From Bacillota bacterium (GTDB lineage Bacteria > Bacillota > Clostridia > Lachnospirales > Lachnospiraceae), in the NCBI GenBank assembly GCA_023386815.1, contig JAEWIZ010000021.1:62001-126000 (forward strand): a stretch of 64,000 nucleotides of DNA. The letters run 5' to 3'. The stretch's first letter is position 1. The number at the start of each line of letters is the position of its first letter. This document shows positions 52,739 to 62,595 of the stretch, one piece after another. The notes under the pieces were generated by a model. That model saw only the letters and a list, made by a program, of their open reading frames with translations. It had not been told where the DNA came from and ran no database searches. The position numbers and the translations under genes were made by a program.

Positions 52739-54976
52739 TTATTCTTCCTTTTTAATCTTGTTGAGCTTTGCATTCAAATCCAGAAGATCTTCCTTAGTCA
52801 GGTTAATTCCCATAGTCCCGATCATTCCACTCAGTCTCAGGACGGTAAAACCACCGAGCATGCTCATCATGGCATCATTCATTTCAAAACCACCGGCAAC
52901 TTTGTCACCCTTCTTTGGCATCATCTTACCAAGCAACCCCATGAAAAGAAGTCTACCATGTTCGGTCATCATGATATCGTTTATCTTATCATTTAGGGAG
53001 AAATATCCCTCGGGCATTGTAATGTCAAACCAGTTCAAGATAGCGTTCTTTTCTTTCAATCGGTAGGACTCGTCAAAAGCCTCCACTTTGTTGATACTGC
53101 CCTCATCCTTTAACTCACCGGCTACAGCCACAAGAACGGTTTCGCCTATATTGGGCACTTCAAAATAGAAGAAATGATCAGAAGCCTCCTTACTACCCAT
53201 AGAAATACCGTTGGCAAACAGCTCTACTCGGGGCTGGTTGGAATAAACGGTGACCTTTGTTACCTCCTCAACGCGGTTAATATAGCGCTTACCACACAGG
53301 TGAACGAAGGGTTCATTGGACAGCCAAGCCTTATAAGCGTAGAAGGAGTCCTTCTTGTACTTGCGATCGAACGTAATCAAGCCCTTGTGATTTTGGCCAT
53401 TCTCGCCGCCCTCACTGCGGGCATCAGCACCGAAGTCAAACATATTCCACACATGCGTAGCCCATAGATACTTACGGGTAAACAACTGGCGGATCAGTTC
53501 TTCGTGATAGAAAGCCTGATACTCTTCGGTGTAGTCTCCCTGAGTTGGATGAGAGGTATGCCAATTTAGTGCTTCACAGCCGTATTCGGAGCAACCGATA
53601 GGGATGTTAGGATTTGCAATATGGAAATGATCGAACCACGGGCCGTTCATGGATGTGTCTCCACCATACCAGCCGAAGTAATGGTTGTAAGAGACGACGT
53701 CGGGGATCTGAATGTAGGGGCTGTCAATCGGACAGGGGGAGACTGCAGCTATGGTGGTAGGGCGGGTTTTATCCATCTCATGGCACAGATCATTCAGGAT
53801 TTTGTGGTTCTCTATGAGGTCCGGATCTGTGTCTCCCTTCATGCTAATCTCATTTGATAGCCCCCATACAACGATGGATGGGTGATTGTAATTCTGGGTA
53901 ATCAATTCTTTCATCTGACTGATGGTATTCTCACGGGCGGTGGGCATATGTTGGGAGATGTAGGGTATCTCAGCCCAGACAACCATGCCATGCTCATCAC
54001 ACAAATCATAGAAGTACTGGTCGTGTTGGTAGTGAGCTAAACGGATGGTGGTACAACCCATTTCATAAATTAATTTAATATCCTCTTCATGATGCTCGGG
54101 TAACAGAGCATTACCAAATCCCCAACGATCCTGGTGACGGGATACACCTCGTAGAGGGTACTCCTTGTCATTGAGAATGAAGCCGTTGTCGGGGTCGATT
54201 CTATAGCTGCGGCAACCGAATCGGGATGAGACACAGTCGATGACTTCATCATTGTCTATTAGCTCAATTCTGGCGTTATATAAATAGGGGTCTTTACGAC
54301 CATGCCATAGATGAACTTCGGGTATATGAAGTATTACCTTCGTATCGATGGACTCCATCTTGATTACTTCCTTGTCGCAGGCCATAGTGATGGTATAGCG
54401 CAGTTTCTGCCCTGGCTTTGAGTTGGTTATCCAGGTCTCTATTTCTACGTTGGCATTTTTCCCGCACACCTCAGGTGTTATTTTAAGGCCGGGGCCTCCA
54501 AAGTAATCCAAATCAAAATGAGAATCATTAACGCAAATAATGTTGATATCTCGGTACAAACCACCATAGAAGGTGAAGTCAGCAACCTGAGGATAGACCT
54601 TGTCATTCGCTGTATTATCCACAGTGATCACAAACAGATTGTCACGTGTTAAGGTCTCGGTGATCTCTACACGCCAGGTGGAGTAGCCACCGTCATGATG
54701 AGCCAAATGCTTGCCATTCAGATAGACGTCAGCTGAGGAATTAGCGCCTCGCAGCTCCAGATAGTACCGATCAGTTTGTGGGAGATCCATTTTATCAAGA
54801 GTCTTAGCGTAGTAACCTATGCCTCGGTAGTAATCATTGCCGCCGTCCTGGCCGTCAATAGAATTCCAGCTATGGGGCAAGTTAACCCAATTCCAATTCA
54901 TTGGCATCTCAGCAGGAATTTCAGTAGTTTGCTTTGTAAACGCCCATTTAGCGTTCAAATTATATACAGATCTCAA
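52739..54976 (-). CDS. Glycoside hydrolase family 2 (beta-galactosidase-like)
   Basis: This 745-aa enzyme begins with a sugar-binding jelly-roll domain (NLPHSWNSIDGQDGG, YYRGIGYYAK), then an Ig-like domain and the TIM barrel. The acid/base Glu lies in WGLSNEIS and the nucleophile Glu in IGCSEYGCEAL. A C-terminal beta domain and a helical tail of about 100 residues follow (GLLGKMMPKKGDK onward), which is less usual. The start is TTG 54976 with AGGAGG 8 nt upstream. It lacks a signal peptide. It follows a GPH symporter gene by 98 nt, so it probably cleaves an imported beta-galactoside or related sugar. Exact specificity is open. Confidence 0.92.
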   Translation of the reverse strand: MRSVYNLNAKWAFTKQTTEIPAEMPMNWNWVNLPHSWNSIDGQDGGNDYYRGIGYYAKTLDKMDLPQTDRYYLELRGANSSADVYLNGKHLAHHDGGYSTWRVEITETLTRDNLFVITVDNTANDKVYPQVADFTFYGGLYRDINIICVNDSHFDLDYFGGPGLKITPEVCGKNANVEIETWITNSKPGQKLRYTITMACDKEVIKMESIDTKVILHIPEVHLWHGRKDPYLYNARIELIDNDEVIDCVSSRFGCRSYRIDPDNGFILNDKEYPLRGVSRHQDRWGFGNALLPEHHEEDIKLIYEMGCTTIRLAHYQHDQYFYDLCDEHGMVVWAEIPYISQHMPTARENTISQMKELITQNYNHPSIVVWGLSNEISMKGDTDPDLIENHKILNDLCHEMDKTRPTTIAAVSPCPIDSPYIQIPDVVSYNHYFGWYGGDTSMNGPWFDHFHIANPNIPIGCSEYGCEALNWHTSHPTQGDYTEEYQAFYHEELIRQLFTRKYLWATHVWNMFDFGADARSEGGENGQNHKGLITFDRKYKKDSFYAYKAWLSNEPFVHLCGKRYINRVEEVTKVTVYSNQPRVELFANGISMGSKEASDHFFYFEVPNIGETVLVAVAGELKDEGSINKVEAFDESYRLKEKNAILNWFDITMPEGYFSLNDKINDIMMTEHGRLLFMGLLGKMMPKKGDKVAGGFEMNDAMMSMLGGFTVLRLSGMIGTMGINLTKEDLLDLNAKLNKIKKEE

Positions 54977-55074
54977 AATAGTGCCTCCTTCATTTTGTAT
55001 TGTAAAGGTGGCAGACCGACCTTAGCCTGTTCTACCACCTCTCATAAAATGCTTATATAAGGAATAAATTTAAT

Positions 55075-56493
55075 TTAAGCAGACTTGGCGCGTTTGGCAT
55101 CCAGCTCTTCGTTCATCGTTGCCAGTCTCTTCTTATCCAGATTGTAGATCAAACCAAGTCCGACGAATTGAAGTGTTGCGCTCATGATATACAAACCGGC
55201 TACCAGATAGCGCATACTTAAAGCTACTTCAAAAGTTTGGTTGCCTTTATTCGCCTCTACATAGCCTAGAGCAGCCATGACTACCAGAGCCAGAGCGGGA
55301 CCGATACCCTGTGCCAGTTTACGGAAAAAGGAGTGTAGAGAGTAGGTAACACCCTCCTCACGAACACCATTCTTCCATTCGTTATAATCGATAGCATCTC
55401 CCATAAGAGCCCAGGATACCGTTGAATAGATACCCATACCCAAACTGTTGATTAACTGACATAGGATATAAATTATCAGACCGGACATATCTGGAGTAAT
55501 TGGCAGAATCAGCATAGCTACACATGCTACCAAGCTGCAAAGAGAACCTATAACAGACAATTCCTTCTTTCCGTATTTTTCTACCATTTTACGAGCCAAT
55601 GGTGTAAATAAAAAGATGGGGATCATGGCGAATAACTGAACCACACCGGAAATCTTAGCATTGGCAAAGTAGGATTGGAATAGAACCTGCACAGCTGTGG
55701 AAGCACCCTGTATACCCAGGAACATGCCCATGGCAGCCATAGTAGCACCTACCGCCGGACGGTTGTGCAAGAAATTTCCCAAAGCCTTTAGAACATTGAA
55801 CTTAGGCTGATCTTCATTGCACTTTACAGTTTCCTCTACGCGTATCTCAGTATTGCGAATCATGAACTGGAAGGAGATGAAGCCCATGATACCCATAAGC
55901 AGAGCTACGAAAAATACACGTTCACCAATGATGTTGTTATTAGCATCAAAGATCAAGAAGGGGAGAATAACCATGGGGACCATGTTTCCGATCAAGGAAC
56001 CAACGGAACGCCATGCTGATAGAGATGCGCGATCGGCGGGATTCTTGGAGATGAGTGACAGCAAGGAACCGTAGGGGACATTGGCGATGGTGTAGAAAGC
56101 ATCCCATAAAACGTAGCCGCAGATATAAATAATGATTTTGGCGGTTGCAGGTGCGTTATTCCAAGGGATGAAACACAGGGCACCGCCTATGATCAGGCCG
56201 ATGGATCCTACATATATGTAGGTAAGAAACTTATTGCGCTTATATTGGCGCTTGTCGGCGTCAATGATAGAGCCGATGAGTGGATCATTAATGGCATCCC
56301 AAACCTGTACCACAATCAATAACGCGGCATACAGGATGGAATCCATTTGCATAAACTGGGTCCAAAAAAGTGCCATAGTACCTTTCAACGCGAAGCTCAT
56401 GTTACAACCAAAGTCGCCGGCAGCGTAGGCTAGGCTGTCACGCATACCAAACTTACGGTGACCTTTTGAATCCAATTGATTAACTTTTTTCAT
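55075..56493 (-). CDS. GPH-family sugar:cation symporter
   Basis: This 472-aa transporter has twelve predicted membrane helices. It belongs to the glycoside-pentoside-hexuronide group of the major facilitator fold (MelB/XynB-like): WDAINDPLIGSIIDADKR between helices 2 and 3, and SWALMGDAIDYNEWKNG before helix 10. It imports a glycoside with Na+ or H+ for the GH2 enzyme encoded downstream. The ribosome site before ATG 56493 is G-rich but weak. Directly repeated AGTATAATTTT sequences about 100 bp upstream may bind a regulator. Confidence 0.93.
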   Translation of the reverse strand: MKKVNQLDSKGHRKFGMRDSLAYAAGDFGCNMSFALKGTMALFWTQFMQMDSILYAALLIVVQVWDAINDPLIGSIIDADKRQYKRNKFLTYIYVGSIGLIIGGALCFIPWNNAPATAKIIIYICGYVLWDAFYTIANVPYGSLLSLISKNPADRASLSAWRSVGSLIGNMVPMVILPFLIFDANNNIIGERVFFVALLMGIMGFISFQFMIRNTEIRVEETVKCNEDQPKFNVLKALGNFLHNRPAVGATMAAMGMFLGIQGASTAVQVLFQSYFANAKISGVVQLFAMIPIFLFTPLARKMVEKYGKKELSVIGSLCSLVACVAMLILPITPDMSGLIIYILCQLINSLGMGIYSTVSWALMGDAIDYNEWKNGVREEGVTYSLHSFFRKLAQGIGPALALVVMAALGYVEANKGNQTFEVALSMRYLVAGLYIMSATLQFVGLGLIYNLDKKRLATMNEELDAKRAKSA

Positions 56494-56589
56494 TAGGATT
56501 TTCCCCTTTCAATTGTTTTCGCTCAGAGGAGAACTTAGATTCCCTTGAACTTTGTATTACAATTTTACCAATAAGGGGCTGTAACCGTG

Positions 56590-56621
56590 AGTATAATTTT
56601 CATATGTTTTAGTATAATTTT
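56590..56621. promoter_or_regulatory. Two direct repeats spaced by 21 bp upstream of the symporter gene
   Basis: AGTATAATTTT occurs at 56590-56600 and 56611-56621, exactly two helical turns apart, about 100 bp before the symporter start. This spacing is typical of AraC-family half-sites. On the minus strand each repeat also contains TATACT, so promoter function is an alternative. Confidence 0.45.
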
Positions 56622-56678
56622 TAGATAACCTACTAAAACACTAATAAAAGTATACGATTATAATTAAATGTTATCGAT

Positions 56679-58031
56679 TTATTTGTTAGAATTGCCTAAT
56701 GTTCGCCTTTGGAGGATATATAACAACCCAATCAGATCAGCAAGCCCCCAACCTATCGGAATTGCCCACCAGATTCCCGTAATACCGATAGATGGTATGG
56801 AGGAAAGAGCATAGGCTAGAACTACTCGGGTTCCAAGACTTACAATTGTTAGAACTATGGATACTTCCGTTTTGCCTAACCCACGGAACAATCCATAAAA
56901 CATAAAAAGGTATCCTATTAAGAAATAAAAGGTTCCTACGATAGCTAGGTATTGAGTTCCGATACGAATAATCTCAATTTCATCTGAATTTATAAATATC
57001 CCCATAAGAGGTTTTGCAAGGATCAAAACCAGAACTGTGATCACGACACAATAAATGGTAATTATTTTTACTGCTGATCGTATACCATTATGGATACGAT
57101 CTTGCCTATTTGCGCCTTTATTTAGAGCTATAAAGGTAGAAAATGCATTTCCGAAATCCTGTACAGGCATGTAGGCGAAACTATCTATTTTAACAACTGC
57201 TGCAAAAGCAGCCATAACTTGAACACCAAAGTTATTAACTAAACCTTGTATCAATAAGATACCAAAATTCATAATAGATTGTTGAATACTGGATAACAAG
57301 GAATAACTGGTTATCATTTTAATGATAGCTTTATCTAAAACTATATGCTTTCGTGTTAATCGAATCAGAGATACTTTGGCAATGGAATAAATTGCAATAC
57401 CTACAGCAGAGAAACACTGTGCAATAATAGTGGCATATGCGGCGCCTTCAACACCCATTTTTAGAGGAACTACCAGGATATAGTCCAGTACAATATTAAT
57501 TACTGCAGATATTATGAGAAATATAAGCGGTATCAAGGAATTGCCTAAGCTTCTGACAACAGAGGCAAAAAAGTTATATAGACTGGTAAAAGCAAAGCCA
57601 TAGAAAATAATTAGTAAATAAGCTTTGGTATCAGCAAGTATTTCAGTAGGAATTTGAATAAAACGAAGGATTTCATCGATAAAAATGATGGCACCTATAT
57701 TAATAATTATCGTTACTATTCCGATAAAGCTAAATGCAGTGAATAAGCTGCTTTTCAACTTGTCAATCTCGTTTGCTCCGTAAAAGTAAGAAAATACTGC
57801 ACCACTACCCATACATAAGCCTAATACAATTGAGGTTAGCAGAACCATGATAGAGAATGAGCTACCGACCGCTGCGAGGGCATTAGAACCAATAAATCTT
57901 CCTACAATCACTGTATCAGCCACATTATATAGCTGTTGAAATATATTACCGATTATCATTGGAACAGCAAAGCTTAATATTGCTTTTGACTCTTTCTTAT
58001 GAATTAAATTGTTTGATTTATCGTGTTTCAT
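56679..58031 (-). CDS. MATE-family multidrug/cation exporter
   Basis: This 450-aa protein has twelve predicted membrane helices in two MatE repeats. It starts with the typical AVPMIIGNIFQQLYNVADTVIVGRFIG segment, and the second repeat carries FGVQVMAAFAAVVKIDSF. The family expels drugs or metabolites in exchange for Na+ or H+. GAAAGGATG precedes ATG 58031. It is not obviously linked to its neighbours; a terminator separates it from the aldo/keto reductase gene. Confidence 0.94.
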   Translation of the reverse strand: MKHDKSNNLIHKKESKAILSFAVPMIIGNIFQQLYNVADTVIVGRFIGSNALAAVGSSFSIMVLLTSIVLGLCMGSGAVFSYFYGANEIDKLKSSLFTAFSFIGIVTIIINIGAIIFIDEILRFIQIPTEILADTKAYLLIIFYGFAFTSLYNFFASVVRSLGNSLIPLIFLIISAVINIVLDYILVVPLKMGVEGAAYATIIAQCFSAVGIAIYSIAKVSLIRLTRKHIVLDKAIIKMITSYSLLSSIQQSIMNFGILLIQGLVNNFGVQVMAAFAAVVKIDSFAYMPVQDFGNAFSTFIALNKGANRQDRIHNGIRSAVKIITIYCVVITVLVLILAKPLMGIFINSDEIEIIRIGTQYLAIVGTFYFLIGYLFMFYGLFRGLGKTEVSIVLTIVSLGTRVVLAYALSSIPSIGITGIWWAIPIGWGLADLIGLLYILQRRTLGNSNK

Positions 58032-58147
58032 TTGTTCATCCTTTCAGTATAGATAAGACAGTGACCTGATGTATAGAATATAAGCATTAGCCTGTATCTT
58101 ACTATATAACCTTTTTTAAATCAAGGTTAACAGCCCTCTTTCATGCT

Positions 58148-58183
58148 AAAAAGGAGTTAGCGCAAATAATTCGGCTAACTCCT
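58148..58183 (-). terminator. Terminator of the aldo/keto reductase gene
   Basis: On the minus strand AGGAGTTAGC (58174-58183) and GCTAACTCCT (58152-58161) form a perfect 10-bp stem leading into TTTTT (58148-58152). Confidence 0.85.
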
Positions 58184-58277
58184 CGATTTAAAATTACTAT
58201 TTGTCGCTCTTGTAAAGACCCGATTTCAGGTTCAGATCAAAAGCATTTTTTTGTCTCGGTTAAAGAATAATATAGTA

Positions 58278-59390
58278 TCAATAGATCTCTTTCTCGGCAA
58301 GTTTATAATCAGCGATTGATAGCTTTCTTATAATATCAATCTGATAAGGACATTTTGGCATGCAGTCACCACATCGGGTACAGCGGTCTGCTTTCACCTC
58401 CAGGTTAGAATAACGCTTCATTGCCATATCTTTATTACCAAACCAGAAACGTAAGCGCTCTTTAAGAGCATAATCAGAGGCATTGGTTACAATTCCATCC
58501 GCCATCTGGCGATCATAATATCCTTCGTATCGGAAAATCTCAGTAATCGGCACACCTTCTGGACATGGAAGACAGCGCCCACATTGACGACAGACATAAG
58601 TACCTAGCTCTGGTGCATTTAGGTATAACTCTTCTATCTCATTTGGCAACATGGGAGTAAACTGTTTTGCATAGCTTAAATCAGCTTCCAGCATCTCCCG
58701 GTTATTAATTCCAGCGACAACGATGGATACCGGCTGACTAAAAGCATAGCGGAAGGCTGTTTCAGCAGATCTCCACAATAGGCCGTCACCGACCGGCTTC
58801 ATCAAAATTACAGCAGTATTATGTACTTGCGCCAATGGCAGCAGCTCAGACTGGATTTCCGGAAAATTAAAATGATCATAATAATTTATGGTGGTCATTA
58901 CAGCATCAAACGGGAATTCTTTGAGTGCTCTGATTAGTACATCCGGTTGACCATGCATGGATATCCCAATATGCTTTATCTTACCTTCCATTTTGGCCTG
59001 TATAGCTCCCTCGATTGCTCCGCCTGGGGATAAGATCTGATCCAGCTCTGCCATCGTACCTACCGCGTGCATAATCAATAGATCGACGTAATCAGTTCTC
59101 AAATTATTTAAGCTTTGGTCAAGGGACTTTAGGCATTCGTCCTTCGTTCTCTCTGCTGTTTTCGTTGCAAGAATATACTCGTTTCTTCGATGTGATACAC
59201 ATTGTCCGATTTTACGCTCGGACTCACCATTTCCATAGCTTGCAGCTGTCTCGATATAGTTACCACCTGCATCCAGATAGCGGTTTAATAAGTAATCAGC
59301 TTCTACAACCGGTATTTCCAGTAGGTGGAAACCTCCAAAACCTAGAATTGTAGTATCTAAACCAGTGTTACCAAATGATCTCTTTTCCAT
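58278..59390 (-). CDS. Aldo/keto reductase with C-terminal 4Fe-4S domain
   Basis: This 370-aa protein has an aldo/keto reductase barrel (about 1-270) starting MEKRSFGNTGLDTTILGFGG. It is followed by a ferredoxin-like region with two Cys clusters: CRQCGRCLPCPEG near 280 and CTRCGDCMPKCPYQI near 345. Such proteins reduce aldehydes or ketones and may receive electrons through the clusters. In clostridia they are common and of unassigned substrate. The start at 59390 has AAAGGAGGATCT directly upstream; an alternative at 59414 is less good. It is divergent from the LysM genes. Confidence 0.9.
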   Translation of the reverse strand: MEKRSFGNTGLDTTILGFGGFHLLEIPVVEADYLLNRYLDAGGNYIETAASYGNGESERKIGQCVSHRRNEYILATKTAERTKDECLKSLDQSLNNLRTDYVDLLIMHAVGTMAELDQILSPGGAIEGAIQAKMEGKIKHIGISMHGQPDVLIRALKEFPFDAVMTTINYYDHFNFPEIQSELLPLAQVHNTAVILMKPVGDGLLWRSAETAFRYAFSQPVSIVVAGINNREMLEADLSYAKQFTPMLPNEIEELYLNAPELGTYVCRQCGRCLPCPEGVPITEIFRYEGYYDRQMADGIVTNASDYALKERLRFWFGNKDMAMKRYSNLEVKADRCTRCGDCMPKCPYQIDIIRKLSIADYKLAEKEIY

Positions 59391-59564
59391 AGATCCTCCT
59401 TTAGAGTTACTCATTCTTTATTACATGATATGCTTCCTATGAAAAGGATATCATATTCTATATTTTAGTTCAAGAAAGACGCAATAGTTTCCTGGCAAAA
59501 TATAATTCATGAGGATAAAGGATACTGTCATATATTTATAACAACATACAATTTGAGGATATCT

Positions 59565-60884
59565 ATGACGATCTATATTGTTGAACAAGGAGATACGATT
59601 AATTCGATTGCAGATAAATTTGGTTTTCCCGTAGATAGGCTGGTGCAAGATAATGGCTTAATCTACCCTTATAACTTAGTGATCGGTCAAGCTATTGTAA
59701 TTGCATTTCCAAAGCAGGTTTATACTGTTTTGCAGGGAGATTCCTTACAAAGTATTGCAGATGCCAATCATGTATCTGTGATGCAATTGTTGCGTAATAA
59801 TCCTTTTCTTTCTGAACGGGAGTATATTTACCCGGGAGAAACCCTAGTAATTAGTTATGATACAACAAGCAGTATTACGATAAACGGATATGCTTATCCT
59901 TATATACAAAATGACATACTTCTAAAAATCCTGCCTAATTTAACTTATATCTCAGTTTTAAATTTTACCGTTACCGAAAATGGCGATATCGATACATTTT
60001 ATGATGATACAGATATTATAGCAAAGTCAAAGGAATATAATGTAATTCCACTCATGGTGCTCTCTACGTTATCACTTCAAGGAGAACCAAATTATGCGGC
60101 AGTAGCAAGTGTTCTGCAAAATGAAGAATATCAGGACAATCTGATAGATAATGTAATCAAGTACATGAGGGAGAAAGGATACTATGGTGTTAATTTCATA
60201 TATAATTACTTGAGTGAGGAGAATCAATCCTTGTATTTGGAATTAACTAGTAGAATATCAAAGCGGGTTCAACAGGAAGGATTCTTATATATCCTTACCA
60301 TCAATTATAAAATCTCACAAATTGGTGATGAAATATTGGAGAGAATCAATTATACAGCGTTTAGTGAGTATGCAAATAGTCTAATGTTTTTAGAATTCGT
60401 ATGGGGTACGAATTATGGCCCACCGGAGCCGGTTTGTAATATGTACCATATCGAAATATTAGTGGATTATTTAACAGCAATTAATGTTCCAAAAGAAAAA
60501 ATAGTGATTGGAAAGCCAATCATAGGATATGAGTGGAAGCTACCATATATACCTGGCAAATCAAGTGCTAACTCCCTTACGCTTTATTCTGCTTATAATT
60601 TAGCTTATGACCACGGTGTCAGCATAGAGTTTGACCAGGAATCACAAACACCCTATTTTTATTATAGCGAGGAATTGATTGATAAAGAAACGACTTATAT
60701 TGTTTGGTTTCTCGATGCCAGATCAATCAATGCATTAGATGCATTAATTGTTGAGGATGGTCTTAAGGGTGGAGCTATCTGGAATGTAATGATCTATTAT
60801 CCGCAATTATGGATCATAATTTATTCTCAGTATGATATTATAAAAAACGAAGAATTAGGAGAGGGCAGGCATATAATGGTATAA
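59565..60884 (+). CDS. LysM protein with GH18-like domain, catalytic Glu missing
   Basis: This 439-aa protein has two N-terminal LysM domains (about 1-45 and 48-95: YIVEQGDTINSIADKFG, YTVLQGDSLQSIADANH) and a C-terminal TIM barrel like spore-cortex lytic SleL/YaaH. In that family the catalytic motif after GVN reads DFE. Here it is GVNFIYNYL, so Asp and Glu are replaced. It probably binds peptidoglycan or spore coat without cleaving it. No signal peptide is present, as in spore proteins assembled from the mother cell. ATG 59565 has GAGG 6 nt upstream. A paralogue follows after 19 nt. Confidence 0.87.
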   Translation: MTIYIVEQGDTINSIADKFGFPVDRLVQDNGLIYPYNLVIGQAIVIAFPKQVYTVLQGDSLQSIADANHVSVMQLLRNNPFLSEREYIYPGETLVISYDTTSSITINGYAYPYIQNDILLKILPNLTYISVLNFTVTENGDIDTFYDDTDIIAKSKEYNVIPLMVLSTLSLQGEPNYAAVASVLQNEEYQDNLIDNVIKYMREKGYYGVNFIYNYLSEENQSLYLELTSRISKRVQQEGFLYILTINYKISQIGDEILERINYTAFSEYANSLMFLEFVWGTNYGPPEPVCNMYHIEILVDYLTAINVPKEKIVIGKPIIGYEWKLPYIPGKSSANSLTLYSAYNLAYDHGVSIEFDQESQTPYFYYSEELIDKETTYIVWFLDARSINALDALIVEDGLKGGAIWNVMIYYPQLWIIIYSQYDIIKNEELGEGRHIMV

Positions 60885-60903
60885 ATCATAATATGAGGTT
60901 AAT

Positions 60904-62202
60904 ATGACAGTCTATACAGTTCAACCTGGTGATACCATAGATACCATAGCTGAAAAATTTAATTTTCCATATATGCGATTGGTCCAACAAAACATCACCC
61001 AGCCGGATTATAATTTAGTTGTTGGCCAAAATCTAATCATCACTGATCCGGAAATAGTTTATTATGTCCAGAATGGAGATACACTTGAAAGTATAGCACA
61101 AGCCTATGGGGTACCAATGCTGCAATTATTGCAAAATAATCCACAACTATCAGATAGAGATTATTTGAATACAGGCGAAGAGGTTATTATTAGTTATGCG
61201 AAAGAAGAAGAACTAGAAGTAAATGGATATGCATTTTCTTATATTGCTATTGATACGTTAAAAAAGACCTTACCTTTTTTGACTTATTTAACGATTGGAG
61301 GTTACCAAATTACGGCTGCCGGGGGAATAAATGCCCCAGATGATGCAGTACTAGTTGAAATCGCCAGAGATTATGGTGTTGCCCCCCTAATGATGTGTTC
61401 TACCTTAAATGCACAAGGAATGGGAAATTATGAAACAATGCATATAATACTGAGCGATAAAAAAATTCAAAAGGTATACATTAATAATATAGTAAGAGTC
61501 TTAAGACAAAGGAACTTGGCTGGGGTAAACTTTGGATGTCAATTTATCTTGAAAGAGGACTTGCAACAGTACATCGATTTCTTGGCCGAGATAAAAATAC
61601 GCTTGAAACAGGAAGGTTATATTGTAATCATTACAATGAATCCTACCACCTATGGATTTGATCCGGAGGGAGTCAATGACACTACTTACTTTTATCAAAT
61701 TGGCCAAATAGCAGATCGAGTAGTACTTATATCATATCAGTGGACTTATGCAACCATCTCTTTGGTAGAGCAGACAACTGTTAAGTTCCTTGAAAAATAT
61801 GTACAATATGCGGTTACACAAATTCCGCCGGAGAAAATACTGGTTGGCATCACAAGGGTGGCATACGACTGGGAGCTTCCCTACATTGAAAATGAATCAC
61901 AAGTAAATGCTTTAACCAATACGTCAGCCCTAAACTTAGCTTATGACCTGGGTGTTCCTATTTTATTTGATGAAGAAACTCAGACCCCATATTTTTATTA
62001 TACATTCAATGACAGAGAATATTTTGTCTGGTTTAAGGATGCAAAGACCACGATAAGCGTTTTAGATTTAGTTTACAAATATCAGCTAGGTGGGATTAGT
62101 GTTTGGAGTATTATGGATTATGGGCCTCAAACCTGGACAATAATAAATGCTTTTTACCGTACCGTTAAGCTATTAAATGATGTATTTACCCCTCAGTCTT
62201 AG
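60904..62202 (+). CDS. Second LysM/GH18-like protein, catalytic Glu replaced by Gln
   Basis: This 432-aa tandem paralogue of the preceding gene has the same layout: two LysM domains (YTVQPGDTIDTIAEKFN, YYVQNGDTLESIAQAYG) and a GH18-like barrel. The motif after GVN reads FGCQF, so the expected Glu is Gln. Shared segments such as PYFYY and ALNLAYDLGVPI, with WSIMDYGPQTWTIINAFY at the end, show that the barrel is complete and the change is not a truncation. No signal peptide is present. The two genes are probably co-transcribed; a terminator follows. Confidence 0.87.
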   Translation: MTVYTVQPGDTIDTIAEKFNFPYMRLVQQNITQPDYNLVVGQNLIITDPEIVYYVQNGDTLESIAQAYGVPMLQLLQNNPQLSDRDYLNTGEEVIISYAKEEELEVNGYAFSYIAIDTLKKTLPFLTYLTIGGYQITAAGGINAPDDAVLVEIARDYGVAPLMMCSTLNAQGMGNYETMHIILSDKKIQKVYINNIVRVLRQRNLAGVNFGCQFILKEDLQQYIDFLAEIKIRLKQEGYIVIITMNPTTYGFDPEGVNDTTYFYQIGQIADRVVLISYQWTYATISLVEQTTVKFLEKYVQYAVTQIPPEKILVGITRVAYDWELPYIENESQVNALTNTSALNLAYDLGVPILFDEETQTPYFYYTFNDREYFVWFKDAKTTISVLDLVYKYQLGGISVWSIMDYGPQTWTIINAFYRTVKLLNDVFTPQS

Positions 62203-62251
62203 AGAAGGAATCTACAATTTGAGCAGGAATATAATATATATAATAATCCGC

Positions 62252-62311
62252 GAGAAGTTCGAATTGATTCGTCCATTTACAGGTCGATTCAAATAGGACT
62301 TCTCTTTTTTT
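62252..62311 (+). terminator. Rho-independent terminator of the LysM genes
   Basis: GAGAAGT (62252-62258) pairs with ACTTCTC (62298-62304) around an internally paired loop and is followed by a T-tract from 62305. Confidence 0.8.
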
Positions 62312-62407
62312 GTTTGCTGCTTTATGGAAATCCTTTATTATCCAGAAATGATTATTTGTCCTATAATATCCCATATTAAATAAAATAATTACAAATAAAA
62401 ATAATAT

Positions 62408-62436
62408 TTGACAATATTCAACATTGTATATATAAT
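62408..62436 (+). promoter_or_regulatory. Consensus SigmaA promoter of cheA
   Basis: TTGACA (62408-62413) and TATAAT (62431-62436) are both perfect and spaced by 17 bp. The leader to TTG 62596 is about 150 nt. Nothing else is recognised in 62312-62595. Confidence 0.8.
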
Positions 62437-62595
62437 CTAAATTAGTTAATGATTACTAACATGACTACCAATAAATGGGAATAGTGGTAATGAAAATGAT
62501 GTTTTTAATAAAATCAATCATTCAAATGAAGCGAATGGATGCTAGTACTCTATGTTATGATGTATTAAAAATATAAGTGAAAGGAAGGGAGATAT

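Noticed and set aside
59545..59552. CATACAAT, resembling a sigmaE -10 box before the LysM genes
   Set aside because: The implied transcription start would fall inside the ribosome site of the gene, and no -35 match is clear.
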